Assembly (NCBI RefSeq): GCF_001643015.1
Contig: NZ_CP015622.1
Span: 1,501,358-1,565,357 of the forward strand
Length of the DNA: 64,000 nucleotides
Direction: 5' to 3'
From: Corynebacterium crudilactis
GTDB lineage: Bacteria > Actinomycetota > Actinomycetes > Mycobacteriales > Mycobacteriaceae
Part shown: positions 63,603 through 64,000 of the stretch, one piece after another
Layout: every line of letters begins with the position of its first letter
Position numbering within the stretch: position 1 is the stretch's first letter
Notes under the pieces: model-generated
Seen by the model: only the letters and a program-made list of their open reading frames with translations
What the model was told of the DNA's origin: nothing
Databases searched by the model: none
Translations under genes and position numbers: made by a program

Positions 63603-64000
63603 ATGAGCAAGCAATCCCCCACCCGCAAGCTGCGCCAAACTGTCTACGATGCAAGCCTCAAGGCAATGTTCACGCTTCGCCCTGAGCGCATCCACGGTCT
63701 GATGAACAAGGGCCTGGGCGTTGTCGACAGCGTGGCACCCCTTAACCGCGCCTTGGAAAAAGTCATCGCCGTCCATGATGATTCTCTCTCCCAAGAAGTC
63801 TTCGGCGTCACCTTCCCACGCCCACTTGGACTAGCCGCTGGTTTTGATAAAGACGCTTCCATGGCAGATGCCTGGGGTGCTGTGGGCTTCGGTTACGCAG
63901 AGCTCGGTACTGTTACAGCTTCCCCGCAGCCAGGAAATCCCACCCCACGTCTGTTCCGCTTGCCTGCAGACAAAGCAATTTTGAACCGCATGGGATTCAA
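63603..64000 (+). CDS. pyrD: dihydroorotate dehydrogenase (quinone), partial
   Basis: The first 132 codons of class 2 PyrD, which oxidises dihydroorotate to orotate with the quinone pool in pyrimidine synthesis. The N-terminal membrane-associating helix ([20 protein letters not shown]) is followed by [20 protein letters not shown] and [20 protein letters not shown], then [18 protein letters not shown], matching the FMN-binding barrel entry. AAAAGGA precedes ATG 63603. The rest lies beyond the right edge. Confidence 0.94.
   Translation, partial: MSKQSPTRKLRQTVYDASLKAMFTLRPERIHGLMNKGLGVVDSVAPLNRALEKVIAVHDDSLSQEVFGVTFPRPLGLAAGFDKDASMADAWGAVGFGYAELGTVTASPQPGNPTPRLFRLPADKAILNRMGF

Overview
The window looks like chromosome of a Corynebacterium close to C. 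glutamicum. The evidence is the gene order and several lineage-typical genes: type II NADH dehydrogenase, mycothiol ligase MshC, RbpA, separate Ppm1 and Lnt genes, a pupylation cluster with no proteasome genes, and an ArsR/Acr3/single-cysteine ArsC operon. Base composition is moderate, with no rRNA, tRNA, CRISPR array or intact insertion sequence seen. Species assignment is inferred from protein and synteny memory, not from a search.

Layout. 1-4.9 kb (minus strand): a truncated phosphonate-type binding lipoprotein, a HAD phosphatase, and thiamine salvage genes (thiM plus a ThiE-ThiD-TenA fusion) behind a TPP riboswitch. 5-12.8 kb: ndh, a degenerate cyclopropane-fatty-acid-synthase homologue, an MHS transporter, a phosphoribosyltransferase, mntP behind a yybP-ykoY riboswitch with a visible terminator, an Acr3-like exporter and a small secreted protein. 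12.8-14.1 kb: an AlkD-like repair gene flanked by unusual repeats. 14.3-18.6 kb: SulP transporter, LGFP lipoprotein, a three-gene YceI operon and rbpA. 18.6-25.5 kb: ppm1, lnt, fxsA, a lipase and relics of cobalamin synthesis (cobG-like, cobL). 25.7-29 kb: a HicAB toxin-antitoxin pair, a short-chain reductase, pepQ and a trypsin-like protein lacking its catalytic His.

29-42.7 kb is one long minus-strand block with the mycobacterial order: trmI, mpa/arc, dop, pup, pafA, pafB, pafC, tatA, tatC, helY. The prcBA proteasome genes normally lying between pup and pafA are absent. An M18 aminopeptidase precedes it. 42.7-49.5 kb: a RecB-like nuclease, an orphan HigA-like regulator, an MFS transporter, aspA with an SD-sequestering leader hairpin, hisE-hisG and a HAD phosphatase. 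49.5-53.2 kb: cobalamin-dependent metH.

53.3-58.7 kb is accessory: an arsenic operon, a methyltransferase, three decayed toxin-antitoxin pieces beside an intact HigA, and a phage-like HTH pseudogene with several lesions. The arsenate reductase has only one cysteine, so it probably needs mycothiol; mshC lies 3 kb downstream. The window closes with mshC, uppP, an aldo/keto reductase, a lipoprotein and the start of pyrD.

The most interesting signals are the aspA leader hairpin, the repeat-flanked AlkD locus, the 72-bp-period tandem hairpins before fxsA, the imperfect inverted repeats upstream of the MFS gene, and the toxin-antitoxin graveyard. The pupylation system without a proteasome is striking but already known in corynebacteria.
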